64,000 nt of DNA from positions 134,816,976-134,880,975 of the forward strand of contig NC_086021.1 of assembly GCF_036323735.1 (NCBI RefSeq), in the 5' to 3' direction. Both the position numbers and the translations under genes were made by a program. A model generated the notes under the pieces. The model saw only the letters and a list, made by a program, of their open reading frames with translations. It was not told the DNA's origin and ran no database searches. The DNA is from Rattus norvegicus. Taxonomy: Eukaryota > Chordata > Mammalia > Rodentia > Muridae. Shown piece after piece: positions 1 to 10,609 of this stretch (positions are counted from its first letter, which is position 1; every line of letters starts with the position of its first letter).

Positions 1-147
1 CATCGACCCCCGTACACACATGCGCCATGAAGCAGGAGGTCCTCCTTTCCTTCTATCTCTCAGCTGGCCCCTTCCGCAGCTTCCCTGGTATGATGTTTGT
101 GAGACAGTTCCTTCCCCGACTCTCACAGCGTTTGTGGTTTCTTCCAG

Positions 148-319
148 CTAGCCCACTGGAAGAAGAGAGATTTGGCTTCCCTGCGTTCAGCGGCATTTCT
201 CGCCTGACCTGGCTGGTCTCCCTCTTCGGGGAGCTTTCTCTTATTTCTGCCACCTTGGAAGAGCGAAAAGAGGATCAGTATATGAAAATGACCGTGCAGC
301 TGGAGACCCAGAACAAGGG
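148..319 (+). CDS. Blvra: Blvra penultimate coding exon
   Basis: The exon follows a pyrimidine-rich acceptor (TTTCTTCCAG, ending at 147) and ends before GTGAGTCGTG at 320. It starts with two bases completing a codon, then reads [14 protein letters not shown]..., and ends two bases into a codon, which the next exon completes. Bases 1-147 are the upstream intron. Confidence 0.93.
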
Positions 320-1148
320 GTGAGTCGTGAAGAGCAGTGAGAGAGAGATTTCTTAACATCCTCAGGCATTGGTGAGGGCGGCTCTGAAGAGAGCCTGAAA
401 GACCATTGCCAGGCATTCCGACCAAAGACGGGTGCCTGCTCTGTGGAGAGAGAACGCTGTTCATGTTGTCTTTCACCCTGTGTACCCTCTGAGGTGCGAA
501 GGAACAAGTAAGTCCAGTTGCCATTGCATAGATAATGGCTTATAGAAATAAAGCAAGTTGCAAGTAATTAAGTTATGTAAGTTATTAATTTAAGCTTTAG
601 TTCACTTATCTTTCCATCTATCATAGAGATAGGATGTGACTGTGTTGTCCAGGCTAATCCCAAACTCTAGGCTCAGGCAGTCCCTCTGTCTCAGCCCCTT
701 GAGTAGTAGCACACAGAAGCTTCTGCCTTTACCACCATTGGATATTTTCAGTTATGAGGAAACTGAGACACGAGAAACACATTGGTATTCTGTGTGGCCT
801 CAACACCCTGCTTTTTGTAAGGATATATGAAGTTGTCTTAAGTAGATAAAACTGGAATAAATCGAATTTATTTTTATCTAGAATTGAAGTAGAAATAGTG
901 AATATGTAGCCCAGGCTAGCCTTTAATTTACTGTAGATGATGTAGCACACCTCACAGTCAAGAATCTCACACTTGAGCGAGGCTTGCCCGTACCCCAGCT
1001 TGAACTTTGCAAAATACGCATGGGGGCTACTTTATGGATAAAGTTTGATCAGCTTTTTGTTACCTTCCAATATTCAGTGACATATTTGCTTGAAGTCACA
1101 ATCAACTAGGCAGAATTTTGTATTTTCTATGGCCAGATATCATAGCTC

Positions 1149-1218
<70 letters not shown>

Positions 1219-2296
1219 GTGATAGGAAGAGGAAACATAGGTAAAGGAGTATCTTGGAGACAGCTGTGAGTCGTGTCAGGGAACTGAAGTAGATACAGAG
1301 TTGCCTTGCTGTCAGCAGGAGGGCATTGCTATCCTAATGGCGAACAGGTGACACGAGGAAATAAATGCTTGGCTGTAGTAAGACTGGAAAAGTCACTGTA
1401 GCCTTTGGGTGCTCTGGTGGTGCTGAGCCACCACAGAGAGGCAGCCTGTCAGGGAAGGTGAAGTCACATGAAATCAGGAGTACCTACATGTGTGAACATA
1501 CATGTGGAAGCTGGAGGTTGAGGCTGTTATCTTCTTCCTTGACCATTCTACTCTATTAACTGAGACAGGGTCTTTCCCTGAATCCAGACCTTGCAAATCC
1601 CATGCGTCTGGACAGCCAGCTTCCCTGGAGTCCTGTTTCTGCCTTTTGAGCTCTGGATCACAACGGGGCCACCAGGCAGGTACAGCTTCGTGTGGGATCT
1701 CAACTCTGGCCCTCACGCTTGTACAGCAAGCATGGACCTGCGTCCCTACATCTCTCCAGCTCTGCGCAGTGTGACCTTTCCTTCTTTTTAAGATTTGTTC
1801 ATTTTATGTATGAGTACACTGTCACTGTCTTCAGACGCAGCAGAAGAGGGCATCACATCCCATTACAGATGGTCATGAGCCACCACTCAGGACCACTGGA
1901 AGAGCAGTCAATGTTCTTAACCACTGAGCCATCTTTCAGCCCTCCAATGTGATTCCCCACCACCACCAATGTGATCCCCCCCACACACACACACACCAAT
2001 GTGATTCTTAACATGAGGAATTTTTTTTTCTTTGCAGTCTGCTGTCATGGATTGAAGAGAAAGGGCCTGGCTTAAAAAGAAACAGATATGTAAACTTCCA
2101 GTTCACTTCTGGGTCCCTGGAGGAAGTGCCAAGTGTAGGGGTCAATAAGAACATTTTCCTGAAAGATCAGGATATATTTGTTCAGAAGCTCTTAGGCCAG
2201 GTCTCTGCAGAGGACCTGGCTGCTGAGAAGAAGCGCATCATGCATTGCCTGGGGCTGGCCAGCGACATCCAGAAGCTTTGCCACCAGAAGAAGTGA
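148..2296 (+). CDS. Blvra: Biliverdin reductase A, last two coding exons (5' part outside window)
   Basis: Biliverdin reductase A reduces biliverdin IX-alpha to bilirubin with NADH or NADPH, the last step of haem breakdown, in the cytosol. Two exons (148-319 and 2038-2296) join in phase across an intron with clean AG/GT borders and give about the last 142 residues, ending at TGA 2294-2296. I recognise the family from memory: the first exon has the conserved stretch [14 protein letters not shown], whose FGFP is described as an ERK-docking C-box in the human protein. The second has [15 protein letters not shown] and [10 protein letters not shown]. The tail [17 protein letters not shown] keeps the spacing of the reported human zinc motif HCX10CC, but the last Cys is His here. 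The Rossmann NADPH-binding half lies upstream of the window. An ATTAAA signal follows at 2369. Very sure of the gene; splice borders are read by eye. Confidence 0.96.
1149..1218. repeat. (GATA)n microsatellite
   Basis: About 17 uninterrupted copies of GATA/AGAT, in the last Blvra intron. Tetranucleotide runs of this length are usually polymorphic. Confidence 0.97.
1785..1943 (-). repeat. B2 SINE (old copy)
   Basis: Minus-strand B2 landmarks are visible: the 3' part TATGAGTACACTGT, CAGAAGAGGGCATCA, GAGCCACCA, and the head as CTTAACCACTGAGCCATC. Divergence is clear, so it is an older insertion. Confidence 0.85.
2038..2296 (+). CDS. Blvra: Blvra terminal coding exon
   Basis: The acceptor is TTTTTCTTTGCAG ending at 2037. 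The first base completes a Gly codon from the previous exon, then the frame reads [17 protein letters not shown]... to TGA. The 3' untranslated region follows without an intron. Confidence 0.95.
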
Positions 2297-2368
2297 AGAG
2301 GAAGCTTCAGAGACTTCTGAAGGGGGCCAGGGTTTGGTCCTATCAACCGTTCACCTTTAGCTCTTACA

Positions 2369-2374
2369 ATTAAA
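2369..2374 (+). terminator. Poly(A) signal of Blvra (ATTAAA)
   Basis: ATTAAA, the commonest variant of AATAAA, lies 73 bases after the Blvra stop codon. Cleavage is expected about 15-30 bases further on, near 2390-2405. This implies a short 3' UTR. Confidence 0.75.
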
Positions 2375-2734
2375 CATGTCAGATAAACACAATGAGAATA
2401 GTGTTAATGACTGTGTTGGGGTGATATTTGTGTCTGGACCATCCTGTGGGAATAAGGAAAGAACCTTCTGAGGTCATGGGTCATAGCTTAGTTTCATTTT
2501 GTTTTGCTAGTATCAGCCCTGTGGGGAGGGTATAGCCAAGCTCTATTCACTCCTGTGGAACAGCTTGAAGTCATCCATGTTCCAAACCACTTGCCTTGAG
2601 CTCCAGTCCATCCTGTGGGAAATGTGTCTGTCCCTCATAGTCACTAGTTGCTGGCAATCCTGTCTTACTAACCAGTGGGTAGGAGTTTTGGTGGAAGGCC
2701 ACCAACAATAACTAGTGACAAGAATGTGAAGAAG

Positions 2735-2834
2735 AGGGGTTGGGGATTTAGCTCAGTGGTAGAGCGCTTGCCTAGCAAGCGCAAGGCCCTGGGTTCGGTC
2801 CCCAGTTCTGAAAAAAAGGAAAAAAAAAAAAAAA
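2735..2834 (+). repeat. ID SINE, full length
   Basis: tRNA-Ala-derived rat SINE with A box (TAGCTCAGTGG) and B box (GGTTCGGTCC) intact, then an A-rich tail. It is flanked by a perfect 14-bp target duplication (AGAATGTGAAGAAG at 2721-2734 and 2835-2848), so it is a recent L1-type insertion. Confidence 0.97.
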
Positions 2835-2995
2835 AGAATGTGAAGAAGATGGCTACCCCTGTGCACCGCTGGTAGAAATCCACGTGAGTTTGTGGCAAGT
2901 AAGTTTGGGGTAAAGAGACAGACAATGAAGTAGCCTAGAACAAGCCCTGGCAGTAATGGTGCTCAGCCTACAGGAGGGAGTCCTGGAGAGAGAAG

Positions 2996-3077
2996 TATGA
3001 CTTGGTTGCTGGGAATTGAACTCAGGAGCTCTAAGAGAGCAGCTAGTATTCTTAACCACTGAGTCATCTTCCCAGCT
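2996..3077 (-). repeat. B2 SINE fragment
   Basis: Only the head of a minus-strand B2 is present, from TTGCTGGGAATTGAACTCAGG to the region equivalent to the B2 start. Confidence 0.8.
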
Positions 3078-3152
3078 GCTACCTGCTTTTTAAAATGAAC
3101 AGGTTTCATTATAACGCTTTCATACATGTGGATCATAGACTCTGCTTATCTT

Positions 3153-3338
3153 TTTTTTTAAAAGATTTATTCATTTATTATATATAAGTACACTGTAGCT
3201 GTCTTCAGATACACCAGAAGAGGGAATCGGATCTCTTTACAGATGGTTGTGAGCCACCATGTGGTTGCTGGGAATTGAACTCATGACCTCTGGAAGAGCA
3301 GTCGGGTGCTCTTAACCACTGAGCCATCTCTCCAGCCC
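3153..3338 (-). repeat. B2 SINE, full length
   Basis: Complete minus-strand B2 running from the poly(T) end through ACACTGTAGCTGTCTTCAGA to CATCTCTCCAGCCC. It is flanked by the direct repeat GACTCTGCTTATCTT at about 3138 and 3339, so it is a fairly young insertion. Confidence 0.95.
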
Positions 3339-3414
3339 CGACTCTGCTTATCTTAATCAAAATAATTATTTACCAAAATAATCTGTCATTGGCCACTACC
3401 CAAGTGGTCTTGAC

Positions 3415-3556
3415 CCTCTTGGAGATTGCATATCAGATATTTGCATTATAATTCATAACTGTCAAAATTACACTTATGAAGTAGCAATGAAATAACTTAA
3501 GGTTGGGGTCACCAGTATAAAGGGTCACAGATTAGGAAGGTTGAGACCCACTGCTC
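3415..3556 (-). mobile_element. URR1-like hAT-Charlie MITE fragment
   Basis: Landmarks of the rodent URR1 non-autonomous DNA transposon are visible on the minus strand: TTCATAACTG, GAAGTAGCAATGAAATAA, GGGTCAC and the end GGTTGAGACCCACTG. The family name is from memory. Confidence 0.7.
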
Positions 3557-5085
3557 TACCCTTTCCTATCAGCCCTCTTCTGTCCCCAAGCTGGTCCTCT
3601 TACCTTCATGCCTTATATGTATATGAAGCAAAATGTACAATTTGAAGAAATAAAGAACACCAGGAAATAGAATGTTGGAGTTGACTTTCTCAGAGAGATG
3701 ACAAGTTTTAAGAAAGGCCTGATGAGAAATGGAATAGAGAGTGGTGTCCTCTATGGAGACCCCACTCCAGTAAACTTGCAATCAGTAAAAAGGCCTGAGG
3801 GACCTCCTAAAGCAAAGGGAAGTTTATTCAACAAAGGAATCAAACACATCAAGGAATCAGAGCTTACACAAATGTAAGTACACTGGCAGGCTCCATCTCA
3901 AGCAGGAAGCAAGCCTTGGCAGCTTCAGTAACATGGGTCACCTTCAGCCAAGGATGCAGGGGTGAGCAAAGGGCTTGTGGAAATCTTCCTCATGGTAAAG
4001 GAAAGCTGTCGAAGCCAAACTGTGGCAGGGGAGTTCCTGCATGGAGGACTGGAGAGGCCATCACATGAAACTGAAACTGAAGCCTGGATTGAGTTGGAGA
4101 CCCCAAGATCTCAGAGATGCCAGAGCCATGGGATACTGTTATTTCTGCTGGGCAAGAATAAGACCACTACAACTTTGAGGCAAATTTGAAGCAAGCTTTA
4201 ATACTGTCTGATGGACTCTGGCCATGAGCTATACTGGCCACGTGTTTATAAAGGCAACCTCCAAGGCTATGTACATCCCCCACTGGCTTCATCTGGTAGG
4301 GGTCAAGCGTACATCCTGATGAACGTCCAGCCTAAGTGTGATCAAGTATATCCAGTGCGGTTGGGTCAACCCAACCTGTTAGGGAAGTGAAAATGTATGG
4401 CTTATCATATGGACAGCACCTGTCCCTGCGCAAGGGACTTCCAGGTTCGAGGCATTTTTGTTTAAGAATCCTTTTAGGCACAGTAATTAAAACGTAACTT
4501 TGTATCTCACAGTACCTGCCAAGGGATGCTTCAGCCCAAGTGGAAGCAGAGCAGTAGAGAGAAATGTGGGACGGAAGAACTGGAGAGCATCTCGCCATCA
4601 GATGTAGAGATGCAGAATTTGGAGTTTGTCCTGCTGGTCTGTCTTGCTCTGGTCCAGTGTTTCCCCACTCTCTCCCCTTTCCTACCGTTTGGAATGGTGA
4701 TGTGTGCTCTGTGCCATTGTACGTTGGAAGTGTGTGATTTGCTTTTTAATTTTACAGGGGGTTACAATTACAAGATTACATTGAGTCTCAGAAAAGACTT
4801 TCAGATTTCTAAACAATGTTGAGACCTGTGATAGACTATGGGGACTTTTGAAGTTGGACTGAATCCATTTTGCATTATATGGCTCCAGCCCATGGGGCCC
4901 AAGGAATGGAATGTGATGGTTTAAATGAAAATGACTCCCAGAGGCCCATGTGTCTTGAATGCTTGGACCATGGTTGGTCAAACTTTTTGTTGTGGCATTC
5001 AAATCCACTGGGAAAGACCAAAAACTTATACTCAATTCAAATGTAGATTAATGAGTCTATTCTCACTGCTAGGAGCAGGACAGCA

Positions 5086-5456
5086 TTTTTTTTTTTTTTA
5101 AGATTTATTTATTTTCGGGCTGGAGAGATGGCTCAGCGGTTAAGAGCACCCGACTGCTCTTCCAGAGGTCCTGAGTTCAATTCCCAGCAACCACATGGTG
5201 GCTCACAACCATCTGTAAAGAGATCTGATGCCCCCTTCTGGTGTATCTGAAGACAGCTACAGTGTACTCATATATAATAAATGAATAAATCTTTAAAAAA
5301 ATTTATTTATTTTATTTATGAGTACACTGTAGCTGTCTTCAGACACATCAGATCCCATTACACATGGTTGTCAGCCACCATGTGGTTCTGGGATTTGAAC
5401 TCAGGACCTCTGGAAGGGCAATCAGTGCTCTTAACCACTGAGCTGTCTCTCCAGCC
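5086..5456 (-). repeat. B2 SINE (-) split by a second B2
   Basis: The poly(T)/3' end of a minus-strand B2 is at 5086-5116. Its body resumes at about 5300 with TTTATGAGTACACTGTAGCTG and ends at TCTCCAGCC. The two parts are separated by a plus-strand B2. Repeated AATTTATTTATTTT-type sequence on both sides looks like the target duplication. Confidence 0.85.
5117..5299 (+). repeat. B2 SINE inserted into an opposite B2
   Basis: Complete plus-strand B2: it starts GGGCTGGAGAGATGGCTCAG, then CAACCATCTGTAAAG, and ends ATAAATCTTTAAAA. It sits inside the A/T-rich tail of the minus-strand B2, so the two form an imperfect inverted repeat with almost no loop. Confidence 0.93.
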
Positions 5457-5504
5457 TGCAGGGCAGCAGTCTCAGAGCCAAACAGCAGAAAAGGGTTAGG
5501 ATGG

Positions 5505-5601
5505 TTTTTTTTTTTTTTTTTTTTTTTTGGAGCTGGGGACCGAACCCAGGGCCTTGCGCTTCCTAGGTAAGCGCTCTACCACTGAGCTAAATCCCCAGCC
5601 C
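5505..5601 (-). repeat. ID SINE (-)
   Basis: Minus-strand ID with the TCCCCAGCTC-side tail and both Pol III boxes. It is flanked by TAGGATGG at 5497-5504 and 5602-5609. Confidence 0.96.
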
Positions 5602-5629
5602 TAGGATGGGTTTTAAAAGGTTCTGATGG

Positions 5630-5715
5630 GGGTTGGGGATTTAGCTCAGTGGTAGAGCGCTTGCCTAGCAAGAGCAAGGCCCTGGGTTTGGTCCCCAGCT
5701 CCAGGGAAAAAAAAG
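5630..5715 (+). repeat. ID SINE (+)
   Basis: Plus-strand ID with a short A tail and small changes (AGCAAGAGCAAGG, GGTTTGGTCC in the B box). It is flanked by GGTTCTGATGG at 5619-5629 and 5716-5726. It lies only 28 bases from the oppositely oriented ID at 5505. Confidence 0.96.
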
Positions 5716-6324
5716 GGTTCTGATGGAACATTAGAAAGGTGTTTATTACAACTATCCATAGAATCCACAGCTGGACAGGAAAATCGCTCAACTTCCTCAG
5801 GTGTTGCTTTCTTTTCCAATACATAGTAATAAAAAAAAACTATTTCACTCTTCCCACAGTGATAAGCAAGTTTTACAGACGTGAAGGCAGCTCTTAGTAC
5901 CTCTCAGCCCGTTACCCTATTTAAGATAAGGGCCACTAGGATCTCCCAGCCCTTCCAGAATGAAAGGTCAATAGCCCTTAAAGGATTCCTGGCTTCATAT
6001 TACATTTCTTAAGCCACCACAGGGGACTTCTGTAAATTATTACCCAGGTCTGAGCATGCTAATGTCTGGGACAGAGCACTTTATTTTTAGGTAAGCAATA
6101 ACACAGTGCCATCAGGTTAGGGCTGGCTGCCACATCCCCACATTGTCACCAGGTGTGGGTTTTGAGGTTTGATAGACTATGGAGACTGTTAAAGTTAGAC
6201 TGAATGCGTTTTGCATTATGATATGGCTGCAAGCATTGGGGACAAGGAATGGATCCACCCAGATCCAGTCTCAGTCTCCCATTGCACAGAACAAGATGTA
6301 AGATATAAGTTCTCAGTTTAAACC

Positions 6325-6450
6325 AGGCATAGTGATGCATACCTTTAGACCCAGTGCTAAGTTGGCAGAAGCAAGTTCATCTCTAAGAGTTCAAGGCCAG
6401 CCTGGTCTACATAGAGAACTCTAAAACAGCCAGGGTAGAGACCCAAAAAC
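6325..6450 (+). repeat. B1 SINE
   Basis: 7SL-derived B1 landmarks: CATAGTGATGCATACCTTTA, GTTCAAGGCCAGCCTGGTCTAC, then ACAGCCAGGG. Diverged copy. Confidence 0.85.
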
Positions 6451-7002
6451 CACAACATGCCTTGGTCATAGTGTCTTCCCAGCAATAGAATAGTAACTAA
6501 GACAGTGACCATGCAGAACTGGTGCTGGGAGGGCATCCTGACAGACAGTGCAGAGGTTCCAAGGTGTTATAACCCAGAGATAGGAGCCTATCCCTGTGGC
6601 TGGGACTTGTTCTGCAACCACAGGAAGCTGGGGTTGGACACATGGGGACACAGTCTCATAGGACCTTCTCAACCCAGATAATGTAGGCTTTTCTTCTTCA
6701 AACTGAGGACACAGATACTTCTGACAGACGTGTTTTAAGATGGTGGCTGTGACTGGAGTGTAAATACACAAGTCAGGAAGGATAATCTGCTGTCATCAGA
6801 TGACACACAGATGACAAGTGTGAACTTGGTAGTGACTGTATGAATGGAGAGATCAAAGTGTGTGGACAGTGACAAGTGTAGTATTCAGGAGTGATGCTGG
6901 GAAGTAGTTTAGGTCCCAAGTGAATGCTAGAACCATCCCAAGGCAGCATCCCGAGCGAGGGATACAGGAGTGGCTGGGATCCTCCCAACATAGACATTTT
7001 AT

Positions 7003-7055
7003 CATTCATTCATTCATTCATTCATTCATTCATTCATTCATTCATTCATTCATTC
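7003..7055. repeat. (ATTC)n microsatellite
   Basis: About 13 uninterrupted copies of CATT/ATTC. Confidence 0.96.
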
Positions 7056-8096
7056 TGCACACTTAGATTTAAAAAGTGTCCTTGTCTTATTGAGTTGTTT
7101 TAAATGTATTGTAAGTAAATGTTTGACTTGAGTATTATCCCATATACCCAATTATAAAAATGTGTAAAAATGTCTTAGGTGAAAAGGTACCATAAATGGA
7201 AGAAACATAAAAGACGTTCTGCTATAGAGAAATGATGGCTGTGAAGAAGGCTTGGCCAGTCCCAGTGAGAGACTGGTTCCTCCTGGTGTGGAAAACACTT
7301 TCGCCCACTAAATCATATTCATAGTCTCTGAAACCTGCAGATAGATCAGAGAAAAGCATGCACTACTCTGAACACGATTTAGAAAGCATGTTTGGGATGT
7401 GAGGCTCTTTCCTCCATGTTGAATCATTCCCTTGTAGTGAGAGAAGGGAGGCTCATGGTGCCATTGCTTGACTCTTAAGGCCCTGCCACAAATGAGGACA
7501 GCTGCCTGCAGGGGAGCAGGAGCACCAGGGATGCAGCCTGTAGGCGGTCACTCATGCTTGGGCAGGCTCATGAGGTTTGTCACTCATGCTCCCATAGGCT
7601 GATTTTCACTGCTTCATCAAGCTGGACATTATTTCTTTGGCCTACCACTGGTGCCTAATCTGGATGAACTGTTTGTTCATCCAGAGTGACTTGCAACCCT
7701 TATGCTCATTTCCCCAAGGTATGAGAAGACAAGCTATCTGGGAGTGTGAATTCTGTGGAGCCAGATGAGTGGTCCCAGCCCTGCAGTGTGGATCTAGAAG
7801 ACAGGAGGGCTTATGCAGTCTTCTAGGGCAGGCAATAGGATTCTGAACTTGCTGGTGACTGGAAATGGAGAGATCAAAGTGTGTGTAAGGAGGGATGCTG
7901 GGGAATCACTGTTCAGCCTGTGACTACCGCAATACAGCAGCAAGGTAGCTGCAAGAGATTCGGGATGCATCAGCTCAAGGCCTGTCTCTGAAACAACGTG
8001 TCCCTTCTGTGTTCCCCGTTAATTTGGTGTACTCCTCACAGTGGGGCTGAGGCTAAGTTAAGTCATAGGAGGGCAAGAGAACACTTCTATCATTTT

Positions 8097-8196
8097 TGCT
8101 GCTGCCACCCCTCCCACAGAATCCATAGGTGCCTATATACAGATCTGCTGCTGCCACCCCTCCCACAGAATCCATAGGTGCCTATATACAGATCTG
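8097..8196. repeat. 49-bp tandem duplication
   Basis: Two adjacent copies with a 49-bp period, starting TGCTGCTGCCACCCCTCCCA at 8097 and again at 8146, and essentially identical to each other. It lies just beyond the predicted Ncaph cleavage site. Confidence 0.93.
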
Positions 8197-8329
8197 ATCT
8201 CCAAACAGGCATTCTGTTTCCTTTTACCCTTACGTATCCTGGCCTTGATTCGAGTGGCCTCCTGAAAAGCTGAGGGGAATAACCAGGGGTGAGTGTTTAC
8301 TAGGCACTCAGATGCTGTGCCAGAATAGT

Positions 8330-8335
8330 TTTATT
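8330..8335 (-). terminator. Poly(A) signal of Ncaph (AATAAA on the minus strand)
   Basis: TTTATT on the + strand reads AATAAA on the Ncaph strand, about 380 bases after its stop codon. Cleavage is predicted near 8300-8315. No other strong signal was seen closer to the stop. Confidence 0.6.
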
Positions 8336-8711
8336 TTAGGGTATTATATATACTTACAAGTTTAAAAATGATACATTTTATGTACATAGATCAGACAGTA
8401 AGAGGCTACAGAGAAACTATTCTCGACAGTACAGAATGGAAAGCAGAAAGGTCATAGAAAGTGACCAGAAGCACATGGATATAAAGATCAGACTGTCTTT
8501 ACACTTCAGACTAAAGGGCTCCCCTCTCCTAGGTGATATGTAAGACCTTCCTACATCATGGTGCTTCAGAGTGTGGCATCCAGACTGAAGTGGCAAGAGG
8601 GACCGGAAACCAGCATTAGGGTGGCCGGCTATAGCCACACAACAGGTCCAGTACCTTGCCACTGCCACCAGGAAGCAATGGGCCTCCCGCTGCAGATGTC
8701 TTAAAGTGGAC

Positions 8712-8771
8712 TCAGTCCCCTTGCATTACCCGAACATCAGAGAGATCCTCTGTGCCTTCTAGCTTCAGATT
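8712..8771 (-). CDS. Ncaph: Ncaph coding exon 18 (terminal)
   Basis: The acceptor is TTTTCTCTTCCCTCAG. The exon reads NLKLEGTEDLSDVRVMQGD then TGA. The human ending I recall is DVLVRQGD, so two residues differ. The 3' UTR continues down to about 8310. Confidence 0.95.
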   Translation of the reverse strand, partial: NLKLEGTEDLSDVRVMQGD

Positions 8772-10567
8772 CTGAGGGAAGAGAAAAAAAACACAGGCTT
8801 TGACCTGAGAACAGAATCCCGAGACAAATTTTAGTTGCAGAGACAAGGTGACTACAGAGAATGGGTTGTTTCATCATCATAAGGAAAATCACCTCATGGC
8901 AAGTACAGTGTGCACAAAGCTGCCTTTCAGGCTTTGTGAGGTGCAGGAGAAACACAAGGATCCTTCTCTGCAACTGCTTCAGTTGACAGAACTCCAGAAA
9001 GACTAGCCTGTCCACGTAGGCCCACAGCGCCATAACACCATTCCCGAGCTGTCACACCCGACAGCTGCCCTCTGCTCAGCACCCATCTCACAACTCTCTC
9101 ATCTTAACTTCAGGCAGCGTTTCCCCTCAGGCTAGCTGACTGCCAAAGAAGATTCTTTTTCCCTCAGAGGCTGCAGCGGTGAGACCCGTTGGCACTCAGC
9201 ATCCACCTCACCCTCTTCCCTAACGTGTCTTCCTGGTATGATGCAGCTCAAGTTCTAGAAGCTGTTGAGAGGACGGAGGCTGGGTTCAGCGGTTGAGCAC
9301 TTGCCTAACACGTAAGGCCTAAGTTTGTCTAGCGCACGGGTCGTGGTGAGGAAGCGGTGGTTCCAGTTTGGACAGTCAGTTGTAGGCTGCTGGCTATGGG
9401 GGCAGAGGGAAGAGAAGCACAGCAGCCCATCCCTAAGCCCCACCACACAGGGATGGAAGACTAGGGTCCACATGGGAGTGACTAAAGGAGAAAAGAACAG
9501 ATCAAGGTCTGGGGCGAAGTGTTCGGGGAATGTTTTCCTGGGGCGGGGGGGTGCTAAGCTCCGAGTCACCACAGACCCTAAGGAAATGTCAAAATGGTCC
9601 AAGTCCAATCCTGTATCAGCCTGACAGCACACGGGCTATGGCCATCTTGCATTCTTCAGCTATCCAGGCCTCTACAGGGGAGACCTGATTGTAGCAAGAG
9701 GGAGTCAAGCTGCTAAAACCTTCACCATCACTAGGGAATGGGGCAGAGCTGCAGAACAGGGACCTCAGCGAGCCACACTCCTACCTCCAAAAGGGTCTTG
9801 ATGGCCACTATGTATGCTCTTTCTTGTCAAGGTGGTAACAGAACCCTCGTCAGTCACTGGGCTTTTCTTAGCCTTTCTTCAGGTTGCTGGCATGTCAGAC
9901 ACCTCAGACCTTCTATCAGGAACCACAGAGACTTCTACTGTCATAACCACAGAAGGGTGCTGTGTGCCTGACACTCTAGCCCCCATGGGGTTTTTCTGTT
10001 TTTTAATAACTGATCTGGGTGATGGTGGTGGTACACACCTTAATCCCAGCACTCAGGAGGCAGAGGCAGGCGGATCTCTGAATATGAGGCCAGCCTGGTT
10101 GTACTGGCTGGTTTTGTGTGTCAACTTGACACAAGCTGGAGTTATCACAGAGAAAGGCGCCTCCCTTGAGGAAATGTCTCCATGAGACTCAGCTGTAAGG
10201 CATTTTCTCAACTAGTGATCAAGAAGGGAGGACCCAGCCCACTGTGGGTGGTGCCATCCTTGGGCTGGTGGCCTTGGGTTCTATAAGAGATCAAGCTGAG
10301 CAAGCCAGGGGAAGCAAGCCAGTAAGGAACATCCCTCCATGGCCTCTGCATCAGCTCCTGCTTCCAGTGCTGACTTCCTTTGGTGATGAACAGCAATGTG
10401 GAAGTGTAAGCTGAATAAACCCTTTCTTCCCCAATTTGCTTCTTGGTCATGATGTTCGTGCAGGAATAGAAACCCTGACTAAGACACTGGTCTACAGAGC
10501 AAATTCCAAGACAGCCAGGGCTACACACAGAAAACTTGTCTAGGAAAAGAAATTATTTTATTTTATT

Positions 10568-10609
<42 letters not shown>

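Larger units (their letters stand above)
320..2037 (+). other. Last intron of Blvra
   Basis: GT-AG intron without other genes. It contains a (GATA)n microsatellite at 1149-1218, an old minus-strand B2 at about 1785-1943, and a short CA tract near 1981-1996. No RNA gene was recognised. Confidence 0.85.
2375..8329. other. Blvra-Ncaph intergenic region, convergent 3' ends
   Basis: No gene was found in these 6 kb between the end of Blvra (+) and the end of Ncaph (-). It holds three ID SINEs, several B2 copies including a nested inverted pair, a URR1-like fragment, a B1, an (ATTC)n tract and a 49-bp tandem duplication. Two related stretches (about 4820-4920 and 6165-6255, sharing TGATAGACTATGG and CATTTTGCATTAT-type motifs) look like copies of one medium-reiterated rodent repeat. 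Confidence 0.7.

Noticed and set aside
2737..2810. tRNA genes (tRNA-Ala-like A and B boxes, repeated 16 times)
   Set aside because: All are ID SINEs: they have A-rich tails and target duplications, and they lack a normal cloverleaf in the 3' half.
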